Source: Polyangium sp. 15x6
GTDB taxonomy: Bacteria; Myxococcota_A; Polyangia; Polyangiales; Polyangiaceae
Assembly: GCF_029960785.1 (NCBI RefSeq)
Contig: NZ_JASBQE010000037.1
Span: 46,138 to 110,137, forward strand
DNA: 64,000 bases
Reading direction: 5' to 3'
Shown piece by piece: positions 42,351-51,376 of this stretch. Under the pieces are notes generated by a model that did not search any database, was not told the origin of the DNA, and was given only the letters and a program-made list of their open reading frames with translations. Each line of letters begins with the position of its first letter. Position 1 is the first letter of the stretch. Position numbers and translations under genes: made by a program.

Positions 42351-43576
42351 GACGAGATCCCGAGGAGTTTCCTGGCCTCGCCGAGGCGCCTTTTGGCCTC
42401 CGGGAGCCGCGTGGCCGCGGGGTAGAGCTGCTCGGCGCGGTCGATGAGGCCCGCGGCCCGGTCGTGATCCTGGCGCGTCGGCGCGCGCGCGCCCGGCAGG
42501 AGCCGGAGCGCCTGATCGCAGAGGGTGTTCGCCTTCATGAGCCGCGCGTTCCTGTGCGTCGGGCAGATCGTGATGGCCCGATCGAGGAGCTCGAGCGTCT
42601 CGCGCTCGGTGCGCACGACGTCCGAGCGGAAGACGAGCATCTGGGCCGCGCGGGCGGCGTAGGCGAGCTTCGACGGGTCGTTCTCGATGCGGCGCGCGAG
42701 CGCGTCGACGAGGGGCTCGAGCGGGGCGATGACGATCCGGAGATCGTCCCAGCGGCTCGCGCGGTAGTGGGCCCAGGCGAGCGGCGTGGCCTGCTCGATC
42801 GCGGCGTGCTCGACGCTCTCGTCCGCGCCGGACCAGCGCCAGACGGCGACGAACCTCCCGAGCAGCGCCGCGCCCTCCGCGGTGCTCGGCTCGCCCTGCG
42901 CGGTCGCCTCGGCGAACGCCGCGAGCACCGGCGCGAGCGCCTCCTCGACGGCGACCGCCACGAGCGACGTGGCCCGCCGCGCCGCCCGCTCCGCGAGGGC
43001 CTCCGAAGCACGCGCGATCCGCGCGGCTTCGGGGACGCGGCCGAGCGCGGCGAGCGCCCGTTGCGCGTCGGCCGTGAGGTCGCGTGCACCCGTGCGCGCC
43101 CGCTCGCCAAGGTCCTCGATGCACCAGAGGGGCGCGTCGGCGAGGGCGCGATCGAGGTCCTGCCGCGGGAGCGCGCTGCCGGTCACGGCCTCGCCGAGGT
43201 CGCGGAGGTACGTCTCCTCGCGGCCGAGGGCGAGCCAGGCGGTGATCGATCGGACGAACGCGTCGGTGGAGCTCGCCGCGCGGTCGGCGAGGGAGGCGTG
43301 GTGGAGGGCGAGGTGGTGGAGCAGCTCCGGGGGCGGGTCGATCTGCCGCGCGGGCTCGAGGTGCTCGCGGAGGGCGTCGAGCTTGCCGGTGCGCGCGGCC
43401 TCGATGGCGTCGTTTCCGCCGGGGAGGCGCCGGAGGGCAGCGCAGAGGCCGGCGCCGCGGGCGGGGGGGCGGGCGTCGCTTCCGGCCTGCTCACGGAAGA
43501 GGCGCTCGAAGACGATCTCGTCCGTGAGCCGCGCGAGCAGCGCCTCGTCCTCGTCTCGCCACACGGGAGGCATCAT
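42347..43576 (-). CDS. Helical TPR-like protein, first gene of the Hsp70 operon
   Basis: A 409-residue cytosolic protein opening the operon. It is helical with a proline-poor, Ala/Arg/Leu-rich composition; the last 100 residues carry TPR-like helices (TLELLDRAITICPTHRNARL, AAGLIDRAEQLYPAATRLPE). No signal peptide or catalytic motif. It ends in ATGA, shared with the J-like gene, so the two are translationally coupled. Function unknown. Confidence 0.7.
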   Translation of the reverse strand: MMPPVWRDEDEALLARLTDEIVFERLFREQAGSDARPPARGAGLCAALRRLPGGNDAIEAARTGKLDALREHLEPARQIDPPPELLHHLALHHASLADRAASSTDAFVRSITAWLALGREETYLRDLGEAVTGSALPRQDLDRALADAPLWCIEDLGERARTGARDLTADAQRALAALGRVPEAARIARASEALAERAARRATSLVAVAVEEALAPVLAAFAEATAQGEPSTAEGAALLGRFVAVWRWSGADESVEHAAIEQATPLAWAHYRASRWDDLRIVIAPLEPLVDALARRIENDPSKLAYAARAAQMLVFRSDVVRTERETLELLDRAITICPTHRNARLMKANTLCDQALRLLPGARAPTRQDHDRAAGLIDRAEQLYPAATRLPEAKRRLGEARKLLGISS

Positions 43577-43684
43577 CCGCGGGAGGGGCTCGTGCGGTCA
43601 AGACGGGCGGGAGCGGAGGCGGCGCTCGTGCGCCCTGCGGAAACGATGGGGCGTCAGGCATGCCGCGCGCATTCGTCTCCCGGC

Positions 43685-44974
43685 ATGCAGATCATCGCGC
43701 GAATCGTCACCGCGGGAGGGATCCTCCTGCTCACGGGTGGCTGCTCTCCGGCCGAGGACACGTACCTCGCGAGAAGCGCGGAGACCACGCGCGCGGGAGA
43801 TGTCGCCTGGGCCCGCGTTTTCCCGGTCGGAGAGGATCCTCCCATGGTGAATGGGGAGGAAGTCCACCCTGCCGTCACCGGACTCGCGTTGGGCCCCGAC
43901 GGTGACATCTGGATCGCCGGGACGTTCGCGGGATCGATGGATCTCGGCGCGGGGACGATTTCCGCCGAGCAGCGGAAGGCGGCCTTCGTCGCGAGGCTCG
44001 ATCCCAGCGGCCGAACGCGCTGGAGCACACCGATCCACAGCGTGAAATCCATGAGCGAGGGAGTCGCGGTCGACCAGGCGGGAAACGTCTTCGTCAGCGG
44101 CGTGCTGGACACGAACGATGAAGGCCATTTCCTGGAGAAGCTCGCCCCCGGTGGAACCGTGCTCTGGCGCCGCCCGCTCCCTTTCCAGACCGATGATGCC
44201 GTGGTCAGCGTGGATGTCATCACCCCCGACGGCGCGGGCGGCGCCGTGATCGTGGGCTGGTTCGATGGTCATCTCCGCGTCGGCGGCATGGAGCTCATCC
44301 GTGGTGTGTCGAGCTTCGCTGTGGGCCTCGGCGCCGAGGGGGAGGCCCGTTGGACGCAGAAATTCGGCCAGTCGAGCGACGACGGCCCGGTCCGCGCGGT
44401 CACGGGCAGCGAGGGATCCGTGATCGTCGTGGAGGACAACGCCCAGGGGAGCCGGGCGCCGCTCACGAAGCTCGACCGGAGCGGCGGCGTGATGTGGCGG
44501 AAGCTCTTCCGGCGCTGGTCCCCTCCCGCGTCCGAGCGCGGCGATGTGGACGCGTACACCATCGCCGTGGACGCGGACGACAACGTCCTGTTCGCGGGAG
44601 CCGGCCCCGCCGACCTCGGCAACGATCCGGTCATGAACCCGTTCGGAGGACCCTGGATCGTCAAGCTCACGCCCCAGGGCGAGCTGATCTGGCGCAAGGA
44701 CCGGGACGCGTCGCTCCTCGGCGCCGACGCGGCCGGCGACGTGCGGCTCGTGAGCCGGACCGAGCACGGGTTCTCCGCAGCGCGGCTCAATGTTTACGGA
44801 GACCCGGTGTGGACACGTCCCTTCCCGAACGGCGGACGGCCCGTGGGCATGGTGGTCGAGCGCGCGGGCCGGATGATCGTCGCCGGCACCTTCCACGGCA
44901 CGATCGATCTCGGGGGCGGCGCGATCACGAGCGGCGAGCGCGACGCGATCTTCGTCGCCGCGCTCGCGCCGTGA
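43685..44974 (+). CDS. SBBP-type beta-propeller lipoprotein
   Basis: The 429-residue lipoprotein (lipobox LTGGC) carries repeats of the kind SBBP/beta-propeller repeat: GLALGPDGDIWIAGTFAGSM, VDQAGNVFVSGVLDTND, GGAVIVGWFDGHL, IAVDADDNVLFAGAG and MIVAGTFHGTIDLGGG. Each is about 45-60 residues and the whole should form a single propeller with Asp-rich loops. Myxobacterial genomes hold many of these; their role is unknown. The start ATG at 43685 diverges from the Hsp70 operon. Its stop is four bases from the stop of the convergent gene at 44979. Confidence 0.8.
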   Translation: MQIIARIVTAGGILLLTGGCSPAEDTYLARSAETTRAGDVAWARVFPVGEDPPMVNGEEVHPAVTGLALGPDGDIWIAGTFAGSMDLGAGTISAEQRKAAFVARLDPSGRTRWSTPIHSVKSMSEGVAVDQAGNVFVSGVLDTNDEGHFLEKLAPGGTVLWRRPLPFQTDDAVVSVDVITPDGAGGAVIVGWFDGHLRVGGMELIRGVSSFAVGLGAEGEARWTQKFGQSSDDGPVRAVTGSEGSVIVVEDNAQGSRAPLTKLDRSGGVMWRKLFRRWSPPASERGDVDAYTIAVDADDNVLFAGAGPADLGNDPVMNPFGGPWIVKLTPQGELIWRKDRDASLLGADAAGDVRLVSRTEHGFSAARLNVYGDPVWTRPFPNGGRPVGMVVERAGRMIVAGTFHGTIDLGGGAITSGERDAIFVAALAP

Positions 44975-44978
44975 CCGC

Positions 44979-46802
44979 CTACCAGGCGAGCTTCGTGACG
45001 TAGCTGCCGGAATCCGCGAAGAGGCCGGGGCCATAGGCTGTGCGGCCCTCGCCCTGGGCGAGGAGCAGGACGTTGCCCGCCCGGTCGATGGCGACCTCCT
45101 CGCCGCTCTGATCCGCGGGATCGCCGAAGGCGCAGCTCCGGAGGTGACGGCCTTCCGGATCGAGCTTGGCAAGGAAGATGTCGTCCTCGCCGACGTGCCG
45201 CAGCGGCGTGCCGCCGACATCGACGTCGCTGCGCATGAAGCCGGTCAATACGATGTTTCCCGCCGCGTCGACGGCGAGGTCGCGGATGCCGCCTCGCTCC
45301 GCGCTGGGGAGGCGTTTGCTCCAGATGTCGCCGCCGCCGGGGTCGAGCTTCAGCACGGCCATGACGCGCTCGGGCGCGGGCGGCGCGTTCGGTCCGACGT
45401 AAAACACGCTCGACCCATTGGCGCCGACGATGACGTGATCCGAGGCGTCGACGGCGATGGCCTCGCCGGTCGCGTCGTGGAAGCGACGGACCCAGCGCGG
45501 GACGCCGTCCGGGCCGAGCCGCGCGACGAACATGTCGAAGTCCGCCTCGCCCGCGAGGGGACCGCCGCCGAAATCGATGGTTCGGCTGGCGAATCCGGTC
45601 AACAGGATGTCATCACCCCGGCCCATCGCGATGCCGTAAGCCCGATCGGTCTCGGCGCCGCCGAACCGCTTCTCCCAGAGGAGATCGCCGGTCGGGGCGA
45701 ACTTCGCGAGGAAGATGTCCTCTCGCAGACCGGGAGCCGAAAGCCGCGGCTCACTCGTGAACGAGAAATCGCGCTCGAACGAGCCAGTGACGACGACGTT
45801 GCCAGCCGTATCGGCGGCGATCCCGTGGAGGTAGTGCCGCTCGCTCCCAACGGCGCGCCGGCTCCAGAGGGCATGCCCATCCGGATCGAGCTTGGCCACG
45901 AACGCGACGCCGAGCGCGCGCAAGGGATTGTCGAGCACCCCAGCGCCGAAGTCGATGGTGTCGCGAAAGCCTCCGGTGATCAGGACGTTGTCCGCCCCGT
46001 CGATCGCGACCGCCGAGGCGTATGCGCTCGATGACTCGAAGCGCTTCGACCAGAGGACCCTGCCCGTGGGGTCGAGCTTCGCGACGGTGACGGCGCCCTG
46101 GATCTGGCCGGCGACGATCGCGTTCCCCGCGCTGTCGGTCGCGAGCGCGCCGCCGTCCACGCGCGTGCTCCAGAGCGCGTCGCAGGACGGCGGCGGCGTG
46201 AAGCACACCTCGAGGCGCGGCTTTCGCTTCGTCTCCGGGTATTCGGTGCTGCAGAGCTCCGTGAGCCCGGAATCACGCGCCACGAGCATCACGCCGTGGT
46301 TCGGGGCCGCTCCGCCGATCCATGTGCGCACGAGCGGCGTGACATCGAAGGCGACGTCGCCGCCGCCGGCAGGCCCGCGCGCCGCGAAGGACGCCTCCAC
46401 GGACGAATCGAACGCCCCCGCGGATCGAGACCACGTGGCGAAGTGCTCGTCCCACGGCGCGGTGATCCGATGCACGTCGATCGTCATCGAGCCCGTGTCC
46501 GACGGCTCGCCGAGCGTGACGGTGGCGGATTGGATCTCGGCGCGCGGCGGTATCTCGCCGAGGTCGAACCGGAGCAGCGCCCGCGACTCCACCGGGCCCG
46601 CCTTTCCCACGTAGAGTCGTGGATCTTGCCCGAAATTCCGATCCGCGAGCGCTCCGAAGCTCACCACGGACGCGTCCGTGACCGCTTCCAGCGCGCCGCG
46701 CTGGATCGTGACGCACGACCGTGCATCCGCGGTCGCCGCGGGGCTCGATGCGGAGAGCGCCGCGAGGGCGGGTATGAACAGCGCCAAACGATGAAATGCC
46801 AC
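44979..46802 (-). CDS. Secreted DNRLRE plus beta-propeller protein
   Basis: The start is the GTG at 46802, with GGAGGAGA just upstream, giving 607 residues. A Sec signal is followed by a DNRLRE-like beta-sandwich (RALLRFDLGEIPPRAEIQSA, DVTPLVRTWIGG), then seven or so SBBP-type propeller repeats (VDAAGNIVLTGFMRSDVDV, AIDGADNVLITGGFRDTIDF, AADTAGNVVVTGSFERDF). It is a relative of the convergent propeller lipoprotein but longer and not lipidated. Secreted or surface-attached; ligand unknown. Confidence 0.8.
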   Translation of the reverse strand: MAFHRLALFIPALAALSASSPAATADARSCVTIQRGALEAVTDASVVSFGALADRNFGQDPRLYVGKAGPVESRALLRFDLGEIPPRAEIQSATVTLGEPSDTGSMTIDVHRITAPWDEHFATWSRSAGAFDSSVEASFAARGPAGGGDVAFDVTPLVRTWIGGAAPNHGVMLVARDSGLTELCSTEYPETKRKPRLEVCFTPPPSCDALWSTRVDGGALATDSAGNAIVAGQIQGAVTVAKLDPTGRVLWSKRFESSSAYASAVAIDGADNVLITGGFRDTIDFGAGVLDNPLRALGVAFVAKLDPDGHALWSRRAVGSERHYLHGIAADTAGNVVVTGSFERDFSFTSEPRLSAPGLREDIFLAKFAPTGDLLWEKRFGGAETDRAYGIAMGRGDDILLTGFASRTIDFGGGPLAGEADFDMFVARLGPDGVPRWVRRFHDATGEAIAVDASDHVIVGANGSSVFYVGPNAPPAPERVMAVLKLDPGGGDIWSKRLPSAERGGIRDLAVDAAGNIVLTGFMRSDVDVGGTPLRHVGEDDIFLAKLDPEGRHLRSCAFGDPADQSGEEVAIDRAGNVLLLAQGEGRTAYGPGLFADSGSYVTKLAW

Positions 46803-47183
46803 CCTCTCCTCCGTTGTCGTCGCCGTGCCGGGACCGGCCATGCCGAGGCCGCTGTGCGCCCCGTGCTCGGCCACGCCCCGTCCACGACACCCGTGGAGAG
46901 CACAGCAAGAGCCGATCCGGATCGGTCTCGACAGCGCACGAATTCCAGTCCAGCGTGCACTGGCCAGGCAATGCCGCGCCCCCGCACGAGAGGAGCGGGG
47001 CGTCGATGGGCCCCGGATCGTACGGCGTGTCCGCGACGAGGTCCCCGTTGAGCCTCCTCGGGGTTCGAGCAATCGTCGGGCAGTGGCTGCGGCGGGGAAT
47101 CGGGCGGAGCGCCGGATCCGCGCAAGGAGAAGAAGAGCGCGTCGGATCACGATGCCGGCAGTGTCACCGGAGAGGGGTGAACC
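46803..47183. other. Intergenic region with a possible gene remnant
   Basis: On the minus strand, codons from 47052 down to about 46900 spell LNGDLVADTPYDPG, then SCGGAALPGQCTLDWNSC and VETDPDRLLLC. NGDLVADTP resembles the segment after the zinc site in M43/cytophagalysin metalloproteases, with Cys residues following. There is no start, no catalytic HExxH and no continuing domain, so at most this is a remnant, about 50 codons. The nearest functional element is the ribosome site of the gene at 46802. The rest is empty. Confidence 0.35.
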
Positions 47184-48446
47184 TCATCTCGACGCGCCGA
47201 GCGTTTCCCGCATCCGCACGGCGACTCCGAGCCCCGAGGCGAACGTCAAGGCAGCCACGAGCCCCATGGCGACGGGGAGGCCGAGAGCATCGGCCGTGAC
47301 ACCCGCAATCACCGCGCCGATGGCGTATCCCAGGTCGCGCCAGAGTCGATACACCCCGACCGACGACGCGCGCCAGGAGGGATGCGCCACGTCGCCGATC
47401 GCCGCGAGCAGGGTCGGATAGACCATCGCCGTGCCGACGCCGAGCAGCGCGGCGCCCGCGGCGAAACCGGCGAACCCCGCCGCGACGATCACCACGACGA
47501 TTCCCACGGCCTGCACCCACATGCCGCTCGCGATGAGCCATTTGCGCCCGACGCGGTCCGACAGCGCGCCCGTGACGAGTTGCGCGAGCCCCCACGTCGC
47601 AGGGTAGATCGCCGCGAGCACGCCGATCTGCTCGAGGCTCATGCCTGCCGCCGCGAAAAAGAGCGGGAACAGGCCCCAGGCCATGCCGTCGTTGAGGTTG
47701 TTCACGAGCCCGGCCTGGGTCACGCTGAAGAGGTTCCGATCGAGCAAGGTCGTGCGCCAGAAGATCTCGCGCTGGGTGGGCGCGCCGCGGGTGGACGGCT
47801 CGCCGTGCAGGCGCGATTCGTGCGCGGCGTGGTGCTTGGTTTCACGCACCGCGAGCGCAGAGAGGCCGAGTCCCAGCGCGACGAACCCAATGCCGAGGTA
47901 AAACGGCTCGGGGCGCAGCCCATATCGCGCCGCGATCCAGCCGGTCGCGAGCGCGCTCCCGGCGACGGCGAAGTAGCCGGCGAACTCGTTGAATCCCATC
48001 GCGAGGCCGCGATTCTTCGGGCCGGCGAGGTCGATCTTCATGATGACGGTCGTCGACCACGTGAGGCCCTGGCTCACGCCGAGCAGCACGTTCGCGAAGA
48101 GCACCCACGCAAAGCTCGGCGCCCACATGAGCAGGAACGGCACGGGCGCCGCGATGAGCCAGCCGCCCAGGAGCACCTGCTTGCGGCCGAAGCGGTCGGA
48201 GAGCCTCCCGGCGAGGTAGTTCGTGAACGCCTTCGTCACGCCGAAGACCACGATGAACGAGAGCACGGCCGCCCGCGCGGCGAGGCGGAACTCCTGCTCG
48301 GCGATGGCGGGCAGGATGCTCCTCTCCATCCCGATCATCGCCCCGACGAACGCATTGACGACCACGAGGAGCGAGAACTGCCCGAGGTTTTCGCGCAATC
48401 CGAGGCGCGTGGGGCCGGCGTGCTCTGCGGGGCCGGCGATCACCAT
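47184..48446 (-). CDS. Major facilitator superfamily transporter
   Basis: The 420-residue protein has 12 probable helices and the MFS signatures GRLSDRFGRKQVLLGG (loop 2-3) and GALSDRVGRKWLIASG (loop 8-9), as well as NEFAGYFAVAGSALATGWIA. The start at 48446 (ATG) or 48443 (GTG) overlaps the stop of the metallo-beta-lactamase gene, so it is the third gene of the same operon. With an ArsR-rhodanese regulator and a persulfide-dioxygenase-like enzyme it may export sulfite, thiosulfate or another sulfur compound; that is inference. Drug efflux is the alternative. Confidence 0.8.
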   Translation of the reverse strand: MVIAGPAEHAGPTRLGLRENLGQFSLLVVVNAFVGAMIGMERSILPAIAEQEFRLAARAAVLSFIVVFGVTKAFTNYLAGRLSDRFGRKQVLLGGWLIAAPVPFLLMWAPSFAWVLFANVLLGVSQGLTWSTTVIMKIDLAGPKNRGLAMGFNEFAGYFAVAGSALATGWIAARYGLRPEPFYLGIGFVALGLGLSALAVRETKHHAAHESRLHGEPSTRGAPTQREIFWRTTLLDRNLFSVTQAGLVNNLNDGMAWGLFPLFFAAAGMSLEQIGVLAAIYPATWGLAQLVTGALSDRVGRKWLIASGMWVQAVGIVVVIVAAGFAGFAAGAALLGVGTAMVYPTLLAAIGDVAHPSWRASSVGVYRLWRDLGYAIGAVIAGVTADALGLPVAMGLVAALTFASGLGVAVRMRETLGASR

Positions 48447-49183
48447 CGGGCCCCGGCCTGACGTCCCTGGTTGTAACGCAGGATCTCCTGCATCTCGGTC
48501 GGCTTCGGCGGGACGTTCGCGAGGGTCTCGATGAACGCCTCGCGCGTCATCGTGAGCATGGCATTCCAGCGCTTCTCGAAGGCCATCGTGCTCGAAGGCT
48601 TCCCGCTCATGCCCGCGCCGCAGGCAGAGCCCGCGAAATGCGCCGGATACACCTCGACGTCGTCCGGAAGGGGCAGCAGCTTCGCGTGGATGCTGTCGAA
48701 GAGCTGCCCCGCATTCTCCTGCGCGCGCCCAGGCAGATCCGGCCGGCCCACCGCGCCGACGAACAACGTATCCCCTGTCAGGACGAACCACGGCTCGGGG
48801 CCGCGTCGCAGATCGGAAACGAGCAAGCAAACGCTCTCCAGCGTGTGCCCCGGCGTGTGAAGCACTTTTACGCGCGTGTTGCCGAGCTCGACCTCCTGCC
48901 CGTCTTGGAGCGGCTCGAAGGGCAGCGCGACGTCTGCGGACTCGTGGAGGCAATAGGCGGCCGATGTTCGTCGCGCGAGCTCGGGACCGCCGGAGCGATG
49001 ATCGGCGTGGACGTGTGTGTCGAACACGTGCGTGATGCGCATCCCCTTCGAGGCCGCGAACGCGATGTACACATCGATGTCGCGCTCCTGCGCATCGACG
49101 ACGGCGCACTTTCCAAGTCCTCCGCAGCCGAACAGATACGCGGCACACCCGATCTCGAAGGAATAATAAGGCTTGAAGATCAT
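48440..49183 (-). CDS. Metallo-beta-lactamase-fold hydrolase, persulfide dioxygenase-like
   Basis: The 247-residue enzyme has THVHADH (metal site), HTPGHTLESV (second His motif), LTGDTLFVG (bridging Asp) and AHFAGSACG near the end. The order and the late Cys-rich loop are like ETHE1/Blh persulfide dioxygenases, which oxidise glutathione persulfide to sulfite; glyoxalase II is the alternative. ATGA overlap with the upstream ArsR-rhodanese gene shows a coupled operon. The ATG at 49183 is the start. Confidence 0.8.
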   Translation of the reverse strand: MIFKPYYSFEIGCAAYLFGCGGLGKCAVVDAQERDIDVYIAFAASKGMRITHVFDTHVHADHRSGGPELARRTSAAYCLHESADVALPFEPLQDGQEVELGNTRVKVLHTPGHTLESVCLLVSDLRRGPEPWFVLTGDTLFVGAVGRPDLPGRAQENAGQLFDSIHAKLLPLPDDVEVYPAHFAGSACGAGMSGKPSSTMAFEKRWNAMLTMTREAFIETLANVPPKPTEMQEILRYNQGRQAGARW

Positions 49184-49878
49184 GCCTGCGTTTCTTTCTG
49201 GGTTTCGACGCGGTAGCCGCGGGCGCGCCAATCGAGGACGCCGAATTCCATGCGCTGTGCCCGGAAGCCCTTCTTGCGTAGAAGCTCGACGGCCTCGACC
49301 GCCCAGATGCAATAGGGGCCCCGGCAATACGCGACGATCTCCCTGTTCTTCGGCAGCTTGGCGAGGCGCTTCGCGAGCTCGGGCAGAGGGACGGAGATCG
49401 CCCCGGGGATGTGGCCTGCGCGGTACTCCTCGAGCGGCCGCACATCGAGGACCGTGACCTCACGAGCCCGCACGCGGCGCAGGAGCTCCTCGCCGCACAC
49501 CGGCTCCGGGGCGCCGTGTCGTTCGAGGTGCTGCCGCGTGATCCGCTCGAGCTCGACGAGGCGCGTCTCGGCGACGGTGCGGAGCGCGTGGAAGTAGAGC
49601 CCCACCTGCGCGTCGGCGACGCGGTACTCGACGTAAAGCCCCTGCTTCTCGGCCGTGACGAGCCGGGCCTCCCGGAGCACCTTGAGGTGCTGGGAGGCGT
49701 TCGCGACGCTGATGCCCGAGAGCTCGGCGAGCGTCTCGACCGTACGCGGCGCCTGGCAGAGCAGGTCGAGCAGCTCGATGCGCTTGGGGGCAGCCATGGC
49801 CTTCCCGACGCGGGCGAGTTGCTCGTAGACGGAGTCCTTGAACTGCCGATGCGTGATCGTGGATGCTTCAGTGTTCAA
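49180..49878 (-). CDS. ArsR-family regulator fused to rhodanese domain
   Basis: The 232-residue fusion opens with an ArsR winged helix (FKDSVYEQLARVGKAMAAPK, LLDLLCQAPRTVETLAELSG, SVANASQHLKVLREARLV), continues with a linker holding a second Cys (PVCGEELL), and ends in a rhodanese domain with active-site loop AYCRGPYCIWA. ArsR proteins with Cys at such positions (BigR/SqrR) sense persulfides, and the rhodanese domain would handle sulfane sulfur, so this is probably the repressor of the operon it heads. The start is a TTG at 49878 or 49917; no ATG fits. The operator-like sequence overlaps the start. Confidence 0.75.
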   Translation of the reverse strand: MNTEASTITHRQFKDSVYEQLARVGKAMAAPKRIELLDLLCQAPRTVETLAELSGISVANASQHLKVLREARLVTAEKQGLYVEYRVADAQVGLYFHALRTVAETRLVELERITRQHLERHGAPEPVCGEELLRRVRAREVTVLDVRPLEEYRAGHIPGAISVPLPELAKRLAKLPKNREIVAYCRGPYCIWAVEAVELLRKKGFRAQRMEFGVLDWRARGYRVETQKETQA

Positions 49879-49891
49879 TGAACCACTTGAA
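49873..49891. promoter_or_regulatory. Putative ArsR-type operator
   Basis: GTTCAATGAAC (49873-49883) is an 11-base palindrome, and TTCAA/TTGAA arms at 49874-49878 and 49887-49891 form a second inverted repeat eight bases apart. It overlaps the start of the ArsR-rhodanese gene, a site for autorepression. Prediction only. Confidence 0.4.
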
Positions 49892-49960
49892 TACTCGACG
49901 AGCTGGCGTCCGCGCAAGTGCGAACGGGGCAGCGCTCATCCTTCGATTTGTAAGCCCAGC

Positions 49961-51376
49961 TCAAACGCCCGCCCGTTCCCCCTCACGCCGATCGCCGACG
50001 GCATCCCCTCCACGAGCGACCGGGAGTCGCACGACGACCCGGCTCCCCTTCGTTCGCGCGGCATCGATGAGCACGTCGCCGCCATGGGCTCGCGCGATCT
50101 GACGCGCAATGGGCAAACCGAGCCCGGCGCCCGGCATGTCGCCTGCCCGCTCGCGCACGCCCCGGTAGAAGGGCTCGAACACCCGCTCGCGTTCGGCCTC
50201 GGGTATCCCGGGCCCCTCGTCGCTCACCGCGGCCTCGATCACGTCGCCGCGCTGCTCGACGACGACATCGACGCAGCCCCCCGTGGGCGAATGACGTACG
50301 GCATTCTCGATGAGATTCCGAAGGAGCCGCTCCAGGTTCCGCGAATGCCCCACCAGGAGGAGCCGAGCGTCGCCCCGGATATCGATACGCGTATCCCGCT
50401 CGCGGGCCTCCCAGGCGACCGCCTCGGCCGCAGCGCGAGCTCGGTCGAGGACATCCACCGGCTCCGAAGGTTCGCCCACGTCCGCGCCGAGGCGCGCGAG
50501 GGCCAGCAAGTCGTCGGTCATGAGCTTGAGCCGGCGGGCGGCTTCGAGCGCCTCCTCGATCGCCTGCCGATAGGTGTCCGCGTCGCGCGGCTTGCGCAGG
50601 GCGTGCGAGAGCTCGCCGTAGAGCGTGGTGAGCGGCGAGCGCATCTCGTGGGCGGCCTGCGCGATGAACCGATGCTGCGAGGCGACGAGCACGTCGAGGC
50701 GCTCGATCATCTCGTTGATGTCCTTGCCGAGCTGGGCGATCTCCGCGTCCCCCGTACGCGTCGCGACGCGGGCGGAGAGATCACCGGCCGCCACCCGCCG
50801 CGCGACGAGCGTGATCGCCTCGTGCTCACGCGTCAGCCGGCGGACGATCCACGTCGCGAGGAGCACGGACCAGCCGACGGCGACGAAGAACACGGTGAGC
50901 ATCGCGCGGGCGAGAAAGGACGCATCGCCGTCCAGATCGGTGCGGGGCGCCGCGAGCAGGAGGCGCGTGCCCGGGTGGGCCGGGATCGGGCTGAGCACGC
51001 CGCGCAGGTGCTCGCCGCGGAACCACAGATCGAAGCACTCGTTCGAGCCTGGTCCCAGCGTCTCGATCGGCGGAGGCGAGCCGTTGAACGTCGGCGTCGC
51101 GGCGACGACATGGCCATCGGCCGCGAAGATCGCCGCGTACTTCGTCAGCGGTCCGACGTCGTTCGCCGCGGGCCCGGGGCGGTCGCTGATGGCGAGCTCG
51201 TCGCCGCCGAGCGCGGACGCCTCGCGCGCCTCCTCCGCGGCTTCGGCGCGCAGCGCCTCGTCGAGCTGGCGCTGCTGGGATCCGTTGACCGCGATGGAGA
51301 TGGCCATGAGCGCCCCGCCGAGCGTCGCCATCGTCATCACCGAGACTGCGCCGACGAAGCGCCTCCGGAAGCTCAC
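49961..51376 (-). CDS. Sensor histidine kinase
   Basis: 471 residues: an N-terminal transmembrane helix, a periplasmic domain of about 120 residues, a second helix (AMLTVFFVAVGWSVLLATWI), a HAMP linker, HisKA with the phospho-accepting His in AAHEMRSPLTTLYGELS, and HATPase with N box LIENAVRHS, G1 DEGPGIP and G2 GAGLGLPIA. It starts at a GTG that overlaps the response regulator stop as GTGA. Together with that regulator it faces the divergent RND operon and probably controls it in response to an envelope or toxic-compound signal. Confidence 0.9.
   Translation of the reverse strand: MSFRRRFVGAVSVMTMATLGGALMAISIAVNGSQQRQLDEALRAEAAEEAREASALGGDELAISDRPGPAANDVGPLTKYAAIFAADGHVVAATPTFNGSPPPIETLGPGSNECFDLWFRGEHLRGVLSPIPAHPGTRLLLAAPRTDLDGDASFLARAMLTVFFVAVGWSVLLATWIVRRLTREHEAITLVARRVAAGDLSARVATRTGDAEIAQLGKDINEMIERLDVLVASQHRFIAQAAHEMRSPLTTLYGELSHALRKPRDADTYRQAIEEALEAARRLKLMTDDLLALARLGADVGEPSEPVDVLDRARAAAEAVAWEARERDTRIDIRGDARLLLVGHSRNLERLLRNLIENAVRHSPTGGCVDVVVEQRGDVIEAAVSDEGPGIPEAERERVFEPFYRGVRERAGDMPGAGLGLPIARQIARAHGGDVLIDAARTKGSRVVVRLPVARGGDAVGDRREGERAGV

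Noticed and set aside
39024..42425. Long plus-strand frame opposite the Hsp70 operon
   Set aside because: Shadow of four coherent genes with recognisable Hsp70 motifs.
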